Below are positions 27,420 through 38,323 of a stretch of 60,000 nt of DNA, in pieces. This DNA comes from Tubulanus polymorphus. Taxonomy: Eukaryota > Nemertea > Palaeonemertea > Tubulaniformes > Tubulanidae. Position 1 is the stretch's first letter. Every line of letters begins with the position of its first letter. The translations under genes and the position numbers were made by a program. The notes under the pieces are model-generated. The model was not told the origin of the DNA, did not search any database, and saw only the letters and a list, made by a program, of their open reading frames with translations. The stretch covers positions 1,120,501-1,180,500 of the forward strand of contig NC_134032.1 of NCBI RefSeq assembly GCF_964204645.1. The letters are read 5' to 3'.

Positions 27420-27865
27420 TGAGGTAGTGTCGTGGGAAGATCCTAGTTGGGAGTCGGATGAGAGATTGAGTACACGGACAGAGGAATAAGAGAGATGACG
27501 AGTGCGGGTCGAGGGCTCAAGTGGAGAGATAAAGCCTGTAATAGGCCTCGTTCATGCAAGTAACGACACATAAAACCAGCAGCGTGTTATTACTATTATA
27601 CATGCATCACACCAACATGCGAGTCCTCTTCAATATCATAAATATATACATGAATTAATGTACATTTATATGTATTTGTAAATGTATATTTACCGAGGAA
27701 TGAAAATTGTCAATTTTTGACTCGCGCGCGTTTCGATGTGTCGATAGCGTTAGGGTTACAGATACGTACTTGTTATTGTATATCGATATATCGCGCAGAA
27801 AATACCTGCATATTTAGAATCAACACTAGCTAGATCCGTAGTCAAGTAAAACACACGATTGGAAC

Positions 27866-27982
27866 CTCGGGCCCGGTTTTATTGGCCGGTATTACCTTTA
27901 ACCGTGGGGCTGATTCAATTGAAAATGAATTGAGTTAGCCCCCGGGTTAAAGGTAATACCGGTCCGTGAAACCGGGCCTAGG
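27866..27982. mobile_element. Palindromic element, family C, copy 2
   Basis: CTCGGGCCCGGTTTTATTGG at left; inverted GTCCGTGAAACCGGGCCTAG at right. Inner arms GGTATTACCTTTAACC and GGTTAAAGGTAATACC are perfect complements. Confidence 0.85.
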
Positions 27983-28170
27983 ATTACGATTTGAAAATGT
28001 GAAATTAATTTTATAACAATGGACTGGATCCAGAGTCGAAATAAAACCCATAACTACGGGACTGTTACGTTCAATCATGGACTCTAAAAACGAAATAGAA
28101 TAGCTCTTTTGGATGTCGGTTAGCACGCTTGTTTTGAGTGGGGCTCGGAATCGATTCTCGATTAGTGCGT

Positions 28171-28191
28171 ATATATATATATATATATATA
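28171..28191. repeat. Short (TA)n
   Basis: About ten TA units directly after a weak tRNA-like segment (28118-28168). Confidence 0.9.
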
Positions 28192-28591
28192 ATGTTTGAC
28201 ATTTTGATCATTGAATTCGAATGCAGATTCACTAAACCCGCAACTGTTGTTGTCCACGGGTTGTACAGTCGATTCTAACCCCGGGCCGGTGCGGGGTAAA
28301 GTTTAGTATAAGATCACGACTGTGAAGCCAGGTTCCCGAAGCCATTGATAAAAATGAAACAACACTTAAAAATGCAAATGATATTGTTACTAGCGCTGTC
28401 GGAACAATTCTGGTTCTGTGGGAAAATATGCGTAGATAATTGCAACTTTTTCTTTTCTAATCTAATTTTCTTTTCAACATCTTTTCTAATATGGGTCTCC
28501 CGTCAATTTCCTCACGCCCTGTATATCAATGAATTCAGAATAGAATAGTTGGGTTTTCTGCTTCCCGAGTCACGCAGCGCACCTTAGGCTA

Positions 28592-28792
28592 AACAAAAAT
28601 GATACCTTGTTGCTCCGCAGCGGCCGGGTTATTTTTGTAAAATATGATAAAATTTATAAACAGTTCATTTCTATAGCGGTTATGGTGAAATTGATCACGA
28701 TTTAAAAAAAAGTAATGTATAGGGTAGATAGGCGGCCGGCCGGGTCAACATTTAAGCTCAGCAGAGCGGAGAAACAAGGTATCAATTTTTTT
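28592..28792. repeat. Fold-back sequence
   Basis: AAATGATACCTTGTTGCTCC near 28600 is the near-perfect inverse of GGAGAAACAAGGTATCAATTT near 28766. CGGCCGG motifs lie inside both arms. Confidence 0.6.
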
Positions 28793-29277
28793 GGCCTTAT
28801 AATGTGGCATATAAAACCTGGAATACCTGGAATATAATACCAGGTATTAGTTTCCAGTTCCAATGCCTGCATGAAAATGCAATACATTTTTATTATTTTT
28901 TTTTTCACCACGAATGTGCGCGATATTTTTATATGTCAGCGGAAACGTTGATAAGTTACACACTTGCGAAGTACATCATGTACATATGACAGGAAACTGA
29001 CACGACATGACAGAAAATGACAAGAGGGACGAACATGCAGAGATTAACATATCATAGAATCGAAATACTGCTGTTTTGTACAGAATATATATATGAGAAA
29101 AGTGCGTTATTTAGCATAGAAATAACTTTATTAACTAACATGTAATATTGCGTAAAAGTCATACGATAATGGATTGTATTTTCATACTATATATAACTTT
29201 CGTAAGCGATAACTTAAATTCGGAATGTAATGAGTATAGACAAAGCTAAGGAGTTTCTGTTGGGTAGGATTTTACTA
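28793..29277. other. Intron-like sequence, no gene seen
   Basis: A small palindrome ATACCTGGAATATAATACCAGGTAT lies near 28827-28851. No gene. Confidence 0.4.
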
Positions 29278-29345
29278 TAATGATATAATAATATGTGTCT
29301 TATAAAGTGCTTAATCCAGCCAGGCTGCTCAGAGCGCTTTACATT
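29278..29345 (-). mobile_element. Retroelement 3' end, - strand
   Basis: On the - strand: AAAGCGCTCTGAGCAGCC, then AAGCACTTTATAAGACAC and a degenerate ATT tail. This resembles the GCGCTTTATAA-type ends common to invertebrate LINE/SINE elements. Confidence 0.4.
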
Positions 29346-29629
29346 TTTCGGTATTATTATCCCGGCCAATTTTATACCCTAACATGAATAGATATATATT
29401 TTTACCCGATCCAAATTTCTACAAACTTCAGCTAAAACGTTCGTTTGAGACTTTTGATCGGCTATTCTTTGGTAGATGTTGAGATGTATCTCTAACTGGC
29501 TTGAGACCTCCCGCACAGGTATATTGGATACCCCTTGTATATCTTTCTCAAACCATGAGCCGACTCTTTTTGGAGATTTGCAGACTTAATCAGCCCATAA
29601 TCTCCCAACAGCTATAGTTGATTAATTCC

Positions 29630-29950
29630 TTGATATTTTCAAATTAATTTTTGTTTGTTCGGTCGGCGAATTTTACGATTACAAGATACATTGACCGTGA
29701 TTGAAACCCAGTCAACCGCTGCATTGTGTGAACAGATGCTCACAATTTTAACATTTTGAACTTTTCCGACTAAATCAGTAATAAATCATTTTGGTATTTT
29801 CAAATTAGTTTTTGTTGTTCGGTCGGCGAATTTTACTATAACGAGGTACGTTGCCCGTGATTGAACCCAGTCAACCGCTGCAGTGTGTGAACAGATGCTC
29901 ACAATTTTAACATTTTGAACTTTTCCGACTAAATCGGTAATAAATCATTA
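29630..29950 (+). repeat. Tandem duplication, unit about 161 bp
   Basis: TCGGTCGGCGAATTTTAC, CAGTCAACCGCTGCA, TGTGAACAGATGCTCACAAT and CTTTTCCGACTAAATC occur in order in both copies (starts near 29634 and 29795), with scattered substitutions. Confidence 0.9.
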
Positions 29951-30727
29951 GATATACATGAATATACCGACAATCTACGCGTAGTAATTTCATAGCGCCT
30001 ATAAATTGACCGATTAACCGGTTAATTGCGGATTAAAACTACCTCGAGTATAGAATATATCGTTAATCGTTGAATAATAAAATTGAATCGAACGGACGGA
30101 TTATTTAGCTCGTCATTGACAGCGCCATTAGCGAATTAAACGCGTTGTGATAAGATAAACAAATTATGAATTTGGATGCTCCCATCCCGTCTATATTTCT
30201 GTCTCAGTCGATATTCTCTATTGAATTATATACTTTTTCCATATGTTCGCATTAGCGCTAACTCGTCCTCTGCGAGTTGTCAAAAACTGTCGCGGTCGGT
30301 TAATATTTATTGAATAACTAGCGACTGTACGGGCGCGAGTCGGTCCCATCGCGACCGCGCCGTTAAATCATAATACGGACAACCGATCAATTAACTAGCC
30401 GGACCCGGACTGTAACCGCGGCTCGCGTATAATGCTAGCCGTCAAATTAGATTAACCGGAAGCCGTTATCAGCGTCGGTTTATCCGAAGGGACTTCAAAC
30501 AGCGACTAGAACAGTTTATGTGATAGAAACTAACCAAAAAAAAGAACAAGACACAAAAGCAGAAAGCTAATAGATTCCCAATTATCACCCCATAATCGGG
30601 CGATAGCGTCGACATAACACCAATTCACATAAACCGTTAACGCCGTAAGCGTTCGTTTATTCGCTTGTCTTCGTAACATTTGATTCTCGGTAGAACTGGA
30701 TACGTGGCAGAGATACGAATCTCGTTA
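29951..30727. other. Intron-like sequence, no gene seen
   Basis: Moderately CpG-rich around 30280-30480. No coding or repeat feature is recognised. Confidence 0.4.
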
Positions 30728-30730
30728 GAT

Positions 30731-30870
30731 CCCGTGATCTCCCGCGATCTCCGGGCGATCACTATTCTAGTCTAAAAGTGTATACCTAATGGGATGAGTG
30801 TGTGATCTCCTGTGATCTCCGAGCGATTTCTATTCGACTCTAAACGTGCAAACCTAATGGGTGCACTGTC
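30731..30870 (+). repeat. Degenerate tandem duplication, unit about 70 bp
   Basis: GATCTCCCGCGATCTCCGGG ... CTAATGGG and TGATCTCCTGTGATCTCCGAG ... CTAATGGG are two diverged copies. Confidence 0.7.
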
Positions 30871-30983
30871 GAACGGTTCAAAAGTACCCGTACTATATTG
30901 GCGTGGCTCCGAGAATATCCAATCCGCTGCATTCAGAGCTATTACTTCCTGTATTTACCTTGTTGCCCCAAATGCCCCCGAAG

Positions 30984-31041
30984 TTGCCCACAGTGGCCCA
31001 CAGTGGCCCACAGTGGCCGGCAGTGGCCTGCAGTGGCCCAT
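30984..31041. repeat. 12-bp tandem repeat (CCCACAGTGGCC)n
   Basis: Three perfect and two degenerate units of CACAGTGGCCCA. Confidence 0.85.
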
Positions 31042-31333
31042 CGTATCCCCATTCCCCTCACACCACTGTACAAGGAATTTTCCGATTTTAGAGATTTAAT
31101 TGGATACTTGAAAAAATTCTAAAACGTGTGGTTTTGATTTGACTGATACCGATGATACTTGAGGTGATGATACTTAAACTGATGATACTTGCTCCGCATA
31201 GTTCGGGACATCGCGTAACTACCAATAAACACGATAAGAACCTCTCAGAACTTAAATCATTTTCAATCAATGTTTTATATGAAATATATGTTCACGTGTC
31301 ACGTTGTAAAAGATATTGTATATATTATATATA

Positions 31334-31646
31334 GTTGTGTGGCTGGGTAGTTGAGGGGCTGGATAGTTGAGTGGCTGGCTAGTTGCTGGTTAGTTGAGTG
31401 GCTGGCTAGTTGAGTGGCTGGCTAGTTGGTGGTTAGTTGAGTGGCTGGCTAGTTGGTGGTTAGTTGAGTGGCTGGCTAGTTGCTGGTTAATTGAGTGGTT
31501 GGCTAGTTGCTGGTTAGTTGAGTTGCTGGCTAGTTGAGTGGTTGGCTGGTCGAGTGATTGGCTAGTTGCTGGCTAGTTGAGTGGTTGGCTGGTTGCGTGG
31601 TTGGCTAGTTGAGGGGTTGGGCGACTGGTTTTGGGGATAGTTAAGG
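31334..31646. repeat. Minisatellite, GGCTGGCTAGTTGAGT-type units
   Basis: About 300 bp of overlapping GTGGCTGGCTAGTTG, CTGGTTAGTTGAG and similar units, roughly 12-23 bp each. Confidence 0.9.
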
Positions 31647-33927
31647 GTCGTATATAATGAGAGAATAGGTTAAGTTTATAAGTTGTAAGGTATCAGTGGA
31701 AGGCGTGTCATGGGACGAGTCACACTCTCCCTCTTCATCCCGTCGATCAGCCTTATCTTTATCGCTCCATACCTCCAACCTCCAACCTGCTATATCTCTT
31801 CGCTCGGCTCGTCTGCCCCCTCCCTCCGTGTCATTTCATCTCGTACCCGTAATTCCCCTGTCTGTCCGTAGTTCCCTATCGTCGCTGCAGCTCTAACTGT
31901 CGCCTGCACTGTCACCTATCGTGCTGTCGTCATGGTGATCGCACTGATCTACCGTATATAACCGGAGCTGTGACCTCTGTTTTTGCAAACCGTTCTCTCC
32001 GATCGAACAGGTGCCACGATTTAGTGTCAACACAGGTCCCCGCGTTCGCACAGGTCACATTCAACTCCCTGCCCAAAATCTTTCATATAGCGTCTACTGT
32101 ATAATTATATCGGTTATTAAGTGCTAGTTACAAGCGTTGATATCGAATTTGCGATATATGATTTCATCTTCTAGTCTTTGGCCTGTCGGGGATGTCAATT
32201 ATCCCGCGCAGTATTTTCCCAGTAAGCGCCGGGATCAATGAGATTCGCGCGTAATAATACGTTAATTCATATTTCGTTGATTGGTTACGCTATACCGCAG
32301 TCTCTGGTAAGCGAGTCGTTTAGGCAGCGTGTGTCGTCGTGTTTTGGATGAACGGTCACGCATTTCATTCCGCTCGAAGTATTGTCGACAATGCGTGCTA
32401 TAAACCCGCATATGCCAATCCTCTCTAAACAGCTGGCGTTTGAATATCATTTGATTTTCATGCGTGAACCCGCGACCGACGACTATATAGTTTCAGTAAT
32501 GTAATTAATTATACGTAAAAGATCCAATTTCCCATTCAGTTATACAAACATTGTATCTTAAATGAATTCTTTTTGACGATGAGTCCCTTGGTGACCGACT
32601 CGCCCGTAGAACCTGATCCAGTCGATAAATGAATTCAAATGTACCGGGGTGGTACCGAAATAGTCCGTCGCCGAAACGCATCCTCCTATATCTAACAGTA
32701 GAATTTACACGACACCATCTTTTTACATATGCCTTTTTAAATTCCGTTTTATGGAGAGAAAAAAAACGAAAACCTCTCAATATCTGATCACCAAGAGGCG
32801 AAATCATGTCTAGTTAGTTTACATAGTTTTCTAAAAATAGTATAAATCTATCTTACTCCTCAATTAGCGAAGGTAGGCCCGATTATATCTACTAATGGTA
32901 TAGGATTAAAACCTATCATCATGTTGAAAATATTGATCTTGAGTGAAAATGCGATGCCGTTCGGTGATAAAACGTAGCCATCGGCGGTTTCCTCCGTTTC
33001 GGCATCATCGATAATCGATTTTGATAATTTGAGTTGTTCGGGGGAAACTTTCCTTGTTGTTGGTTTTTTTCATGTTTTTACTCTACCTAAAGCCCCCGCA
33101 AACTATAAGCTTTATCGAACTGTTTTCTAGCTGGTGGATTAAATCTTTGATGTTTCGACGCCGGGAAAAGATGAAAGTACTTGATTTCGAGTCAGTGACT
33201 GAGAACGTTGTGAGTCAGCTCTGCTGCTACCCACCGGCTTTTTATAAATAGGACATGTCTTGAATGTAAAATATTCTTCTTCGTGGTCAACTTCGATCGC
33301 ATCTCTCCGTTCCCGTCCCCTTCCCAACTCTCACACGCTCCTGTCCCTTCCAACTACTCTACCCCACCCGCGCTATCTCCATCTCGTCTGCGATCCTTAT
33401 TTTTATCGATTCATCGTCTATTTCTGTACTAAGTCGTGTATAAATATCTTCTCGACTTCACCACGCGTTCGCATATACGACACACCTGTGTTCTCGCCAC
33501 CATTACACACGCGGTTCTCTAATGTCAAACTGTGTCACAGCAGTCGTACTGTGTCTAACGAAGTCGATTTTAGTCGTCAGTAAAGTGCTATCGATCTACT
33601 CTGACGTAGCAGACCGAGTCGGTCTATTCATAGTAACACTTCGTACGAGTCGATTTCATTGGAACTTAATGATAGCAATTAGTAACTATCGCGTTACTCC
33701 TTCCACCGCGGCGGCAACATCTCCACGAATTCTAACCTTTTTCTTTCACTTATTATCACCAAACTGCTTTCTTTTAATATCAGCTCTTCCATTATATCAC
33801 CATTTGATATTCGATCATCTCTAATCATCATCCATAGCCATATTCGATCAACTCTAATACCCATAGCCCTATACCCATAGCCCACCCTTACTTTCAGATG
33901 CCTATCATTTTCGCCCTTGAACACGAC
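31647..33927. other. Intron-like sequence, no gene recognised
   Basis: About 2.3 kb with several 60-100 codon open frames on both strands (32505-32807 -, 33260-33583 +, 33522-33824 +). None has a recognisable domain or paired splice signals. C/T-rich patches occur near 31720-31900 and 33300-33400. Confidence 0.35.
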
Positions 33928-34107
33928 GGGCCCGTGCCGAGTTTGGGTCTCGGGAGTAGCGAACGAACCGCCTTAAATTTTCTAATTGCCCTTCAAAGTC
34001 AGTGTAAAAAAATTTGGGTTAGTATTCATTCCCAAATGATTTATTCAGGTTCCCGGACACCTATATTTTTGAGATAGGACTGCCCCTCAAAGAATCTCGG
34101 CACGGGC
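33928..34107 (-). mobile_element. Repeat family H, copy 2 (opposite strand)
   Basis: GGGCCCGTGCCGAG at left and CTCGGCACGGGC at right. The body GTAGCGAACGAACC, GCCCTTCAAA and CAAATGATTTATTCAGGTTC is the inverse of 27134-27419, with internal deletions. Confidence 0.7.
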
Positions 34108-34116
34108 ACACACGAA

Positions 34117-34225
34117 TCCATCTTCACCCGTCAAGGGATTCGAACCCACTACGCTAAAGCTGTTCCCCGGTGGAAGCTAGTTCGGGAGTGATACCGGACC
34201 CCTGGCAAGCGAGGATGACACGAAT
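34117..34225 (+). repeat. Interspersed repeat with tRNA-like box, copy 1
   Basis: GGGATTCGAACCCACTACGC resembles an inverted B-box region. GCTAGTTCGGGAGTGATACC, then CCCTGGCAAGCGAGGATG, is repeated in inverted orientation at 59845-59910. Confidence 0.6.
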
Positions 34226-34530
34226 CCATCACAACTCTAATTTTCGCACGTCACTTTCACCTACTGCATTTGCACTAACAGATGCGTTCACCTTGTTAGC
34301 GAGTTAAAGGTGACGAAAATTATTCAGCCCATATTCAAAGCCCGTATTCGGCCCATATTCAGCAAAGCCCATGTGTGGGCGAATTATCCCTCACACTATA
34401 GTGTGTGTAACCCAATTCTAATTTCCAGTCAAAATGTTTTGTATATAACTTACACCACATAGAAAATCAGTTATATTCATCAGCTATACTAATTATTCCC
34501 TGTTGCAGGTCTACTTAATTCTTAATTGAC

Positions 34531-34858
34531 AATTGTGACCACTTTAGGGTTCTTATAAGAACCCTTATGTCTCGAAGAACCCCAATCTGCATTCCATATT
34601 GCTGAAGCACCTTAAAGCCACACCAAGAACCCCAAGGTTCTTCGAAGAACCCCCGAAGAACCATTTGTTCTAAGAGTGTACCCTGTACATAGCCAATTGT
34701 GACCACTTTAGGGTTCTTATAAGAACCCTTATGTCTCGAAGAACCCCAATCTGCATTCCATATTGCCGAAGCACCTTAAAGCCACACCAAGAACTCCAAG
34801 GTTCTTCGAAGAACCCCCGAAGAACCATTTGTTCTAAGAGTGTACCCTGTACATAGCC
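34531..34858 (-). repeat. Tandem pair of 164-bp MITE-like units
   Basis: Two nearly identical units start with AATTGTGACCACTTTAGGGT at 34531 and 34695. They differ at only a few positions. Each ends, on the - strand, with ACACTCTTAGAACAAATGGT and TCTTCG, a motif shared with the element at 53839-54019. Confidence 0.9.
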
Positions 34859-34904
34859 ACCTCATTGTCCCTCACATGCCGCACGTCACGCTTCCTCTTT
34901 ACTT

Positions 34905-34940
34905 CCTTATACTAACACTCTTCAACTCCCTCAGGTAGGT
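34905..34940 (+). promoter_or_regulatory. Candidate recursive splice site 1
   Basis: A textbook acceptor (TACTAAC branch point at about 34909-34915, pyrimidine-rich TCTTCAACTCCCTCAG) runs directly into a donor, GTAGGT. The junction is 34934/34935. Such zero-length exons are the known signature of recursive splicing in long introns. Here the intron would be that of the TASK gene on the + strand. Inferred; needs RNA evidence. Confidence 0.5.
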
Positions 34941-35751
34941 CTATTATTAAACCGTAGATATTTGCGATGATCTAATTTTAAAGATTGGTTGTGGATGATA
35001 GAAGTATTAATATTCACCAGTCTCAGCATCCCCTCTGGACATCACCGTTACTAATGTCTTCGGTCTCTCTCTCTCTCTCGTTGAAGGTCATATTTTGATT
35101 AACTGGCAATCTCGATTCGTTCAAGTACACGGATTTAATTCATTCGCGCACGAATAAAGGATATGATAGCACTTTCAGTTGTATTCGTGATATTTTTCTA
35201 TTAATTCAAACACGAATTTGCGCTGAAGCGTCAAAACGACAGATTTGTAGCGTAAGGAAATGTGTTGATTTTAATGAAGAAATATTTTTTTTTGAATTAG
35301 TAGTTTTAATAAGCCGAACCGATTCATTGAAAGATTTTGATGTCATAGGATTTATTCTGTTCGTGAGACGCCGAGCTAAACTCGTTATATATACTATGTA
35401 CCAAGTGAAACGTTGTTTGATTGTAACAAGCTTCAGTGTCATTGATTTCCGTTTCCGGGATGTTGAATATTGAAACGATGTATTAATCGTTCATATCGTA
35501 TTGCCGCTTGTAAATATTTATTAACTTATAAATCGCTAATATCTAGGCCACGACAGAGTCTATGATCGCAGCGAGGTTTCTATATAAGTTCACCAGGGGG
35601 CGTTAAACATTAAAATGATATCGTATTTCGATTCGATTCCAGGATGTTCGCTCCCCTCATTAGTAACCTATAAAAGTCCATATTGGATTCTAGATAATTG
35701 AACTAGTCAATAAACACTTAACAACGTTGTTATCAAAGCAGTACAACATTA

Positions 35752-35862
35752 AGATCCTAGAAAGGGGTTAGGGCGCACAGGGATGTGATAGAAAGGGGGT
35801 TAGGGCGCACAGACATGTGATAGAAAGGGGGGATGGGGGTCAGGGCGCACAAGGATCCGATA
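35752..35862 (+). repeat. Three tandem units of about 36 bp
   Basis: GGGTTAGGGCGCACAGGGATG, GGGTTAGGGCGCACAGACATG and a diverged GGGTCAGGGCGCACAAGGAT, each followed by TGATAGAAAGGGG or a close form. Confidence 0.85.
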
Positions 35863-35979
35863 GTATGTTTGCAGTAAGTTTAGATGATACTTATACCTGC
35901 GATATGGCGCATCTGGACCGTTCCCATATCACCGATACGGTAACCATAACAACAACTGCCACTCATAAAAAACGAATCG

Positions 35980-36225
<246 letters not shown>

Positions 36226-36352
36226 ACCTACCTTACACGATTTTGAAAATGACGGTGACAAAAATGTCACCGTCGCCCACCTCGCCGTCTGCTCGTATTG
36301 TAGAACATGGCTGCTTTCCAAATGCTGAAATGACGTCATCTTTCTTTCTATT

Positions 36353-36655
36353 GATTTTTTGACGCCGTAAAAACCGTTACAATAATGCTTATACACATTG
36401 ATACCTCAGGCGTTATTTAAGGGTTTCTGTGTGAGTCGATGCGCACGACGTCATCAATATCGGCGTTTCAAAATAACAATTACAATTGTAAATTCTGGCG
36501 TCAGTTTTGTAATTAGATATATTTTATAACTCTTATTAAATATATCTTTTTTCATTTATGATAAATTTTGATAATTATTTTTGAGAGGCTGTGTACTACG
36601 TCATCAAATCAAGGGGGCTAGACTGGTTGCCGGTAAATTCGATTCAATTGTCAAA
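36353..36655 (+). repeat. Interspersed repeat family R2, copy 1
   Basis: TTTTTGACGCCGTAAAAACC, GTGTGAGTCGATGCGC, TTTCAAAATAACAATTACAA and GATAAATTTTGATAATTATT occur in the same order and spacing as at 44950-45270. Non-coding. Confidence 0.8.
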
Positions 36656-37016
36656 CTACTTTACTGATCGTAATTGATATACGATTTATATTATACGATT
36701 TATTGTCGACGATATTAAGCAAATAATGTTTTATTTTTTTAAGGCGTCAATAAACTTTTCAAGTTCGTTTTTCTTGCTAAAGATCCTTGCCTCCGGGAAA
36801 TAACCCCAACCCAAAACCCGTGATAATGAAAGACTCCTGAAATTATCAAATTTGGTATATATTCGATGGATTTGTAAGTGCGGGCCTCACACCACAGAAA
36901 AATATCAAATTTTATAAAAACGCATGCATGCCATTGGATGAGTTGGCGTTATCCAATGAGTTGGCGTTATCCTACTTTTAACTAATGATTTTAACTTTTT
37001 TCTCTTTATGTTTAAA

Positions 37017-37068
37017 TTTATATTGTAAAGCCAATGAGCATATTTTATATGGATTTTAGGCTCAATAA

Positions 37069-37136
<68 letters not shown>

Positions 37137-37163
37137 CATTATTATTATTATTATTATTAATAT
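37017..37163 (+). mobile_element. Retroelement 3' end with (ATT)n tail
   Basis: GAGCATATTTTATATGGATT, then GGCTCAATAAATTATTATT, running into a tract of about 95 bp. The same end lies inverted at 12010-12060, with its own tail. Confidence 0.65.
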
Positions 37164-37675
37164 TATTATTATTAGGGTTTTCTGACTTTCGTCGAAAACC
37201 CTCTTGAAATTCTGTTGATTATTATTATTATTATATATTTTCCGCCGATTTCGTCAAATGAAATTCATCTTCATTCAGATTCGGCAACTGACAGCTTCGA
37301 AACGAAATGTATAAATTGATACTGTAATAACGGTCTCTCTGAACCAACAGATTGTCTGAATGTACTTTCCATCCTATTTGAAACTTAAAATTACTTATTA
37401 GGTTACTGTAAATAAAGAATTGAATTGAATTGTTAGACAACAAGCACCGGCGAAATAACAGTTTGTGACGTCATTTAGTAAGTAAATAAAGGAGGGCTCC
37501 GAGAATTTCCAAATCACGGGGGACTATACTGGGGTTAGACCATTCAACCAAAAAGAGGATTGCTCCGATAATATCCAAATCATCTCATTTTATTTTTTCC
37601 ATCGAATACCCGGTAATTAATTTTTCCTTTCGATCACATGCATCCAGAGAACCCGTTATCGCTGCTTTGCAGCTA

Positions 37676-37698
37676 TATTTATTATTATTATTATTATG

Positions 37699-37783
<85 letters not shown>
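37676..37783. repeat. (TTA)n microsatellite
   Basis: About 36 trinucleotide units with one GAT interruption. Confidence 0.97.
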
Positions 37784-37784
<1 letters not shown>

Positions 37785-37983
37785 CCAAAATTGGCTGATA
37801 CGCAGATTTCCCAATTGCACAGATTGTGAAATGCTTGTCATTTTAAGAATTAAATTTCTGTCAAACTTTGCGTGTAATTATCTACACGTATAGTGACGTC
37901 GTAGTCGTGATCTCTTTATCTTATGATTGTAGTTAGATTGTGATTAACCTGCATCGATTGTTTTATGTAACTTCGATATTGAT

Positions 37984-38080
37984 CATTCCTTTCCGTTCTT
38001 GTATTTTCAGGTAAGTTTGATTTCGATGCATTATGAAACACTTTTTCCTCGCTCGCGAAACGAAAGTACATTTCCAGGTC
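37984..38080 (+). promoter_or_regulatory. Candidate recursive splice site 2, with possible 70-nt RS-exon
   Basis: The pyrimidine-rich CCTTTCCGTTCTTGTATTTT is followed by CAG and directly by GTAAGT (junction 38010/38011): a perfect fused acceptor and donor. A second GTAAGT begins at 38081, 70 nt further on, which is the cryptic downstream donor expected for RS-exon definition. This is the strongest of the three such sites. Inferred function: stepwise removal of the giant TASK intron. Confidence 0.55.
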
Positions 38081-38130
38081 GTAAGTTATTAAAGAGTCTT
38101 CAATCTCAAATGTGGAACTGGGTTCAATTA

Positions 38131-38320
38131 AGCCCGCGGCACACGGCAAAACATTTGTTTCGCCGAAACAGAAAACACGTTTTTCAGAAAACGTTTTTTG
38201 CTCGTGAAAAACTTTTTTCAGTTTTTTGTTTTGCCTCCCCCGCACACGGCATAACAAAAAACATCGAAAACATTTTTCACGATGAAAACACTTTTTCTTC
38301 GGTACCGTGCGCGTTGGGCT
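38131..38320. mobile_element. PIF/Harbinger-type MITE with TTA target duplication
   Basis: The terminal inverted repeat AGCCCGCGGCACACGG pairs with CCGTGCGCGTTGGGCT, and TTA flanks both ends directly (38128-38130 and 38321-38323). The 3-bp TWA duplication is typical of PIF/Harbinger. The interior is rich in AAAACA and TTTTT and encodes nothing. Confidence 0.7.
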
Positions 38321-38323
38321 TTA

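Noticed and set aside
34490-34520. CCCTGTTGCAG/GTCTAC as a fused splice site
   Set aside because: The acceptor half is good but GTCTAC is a poor donor.
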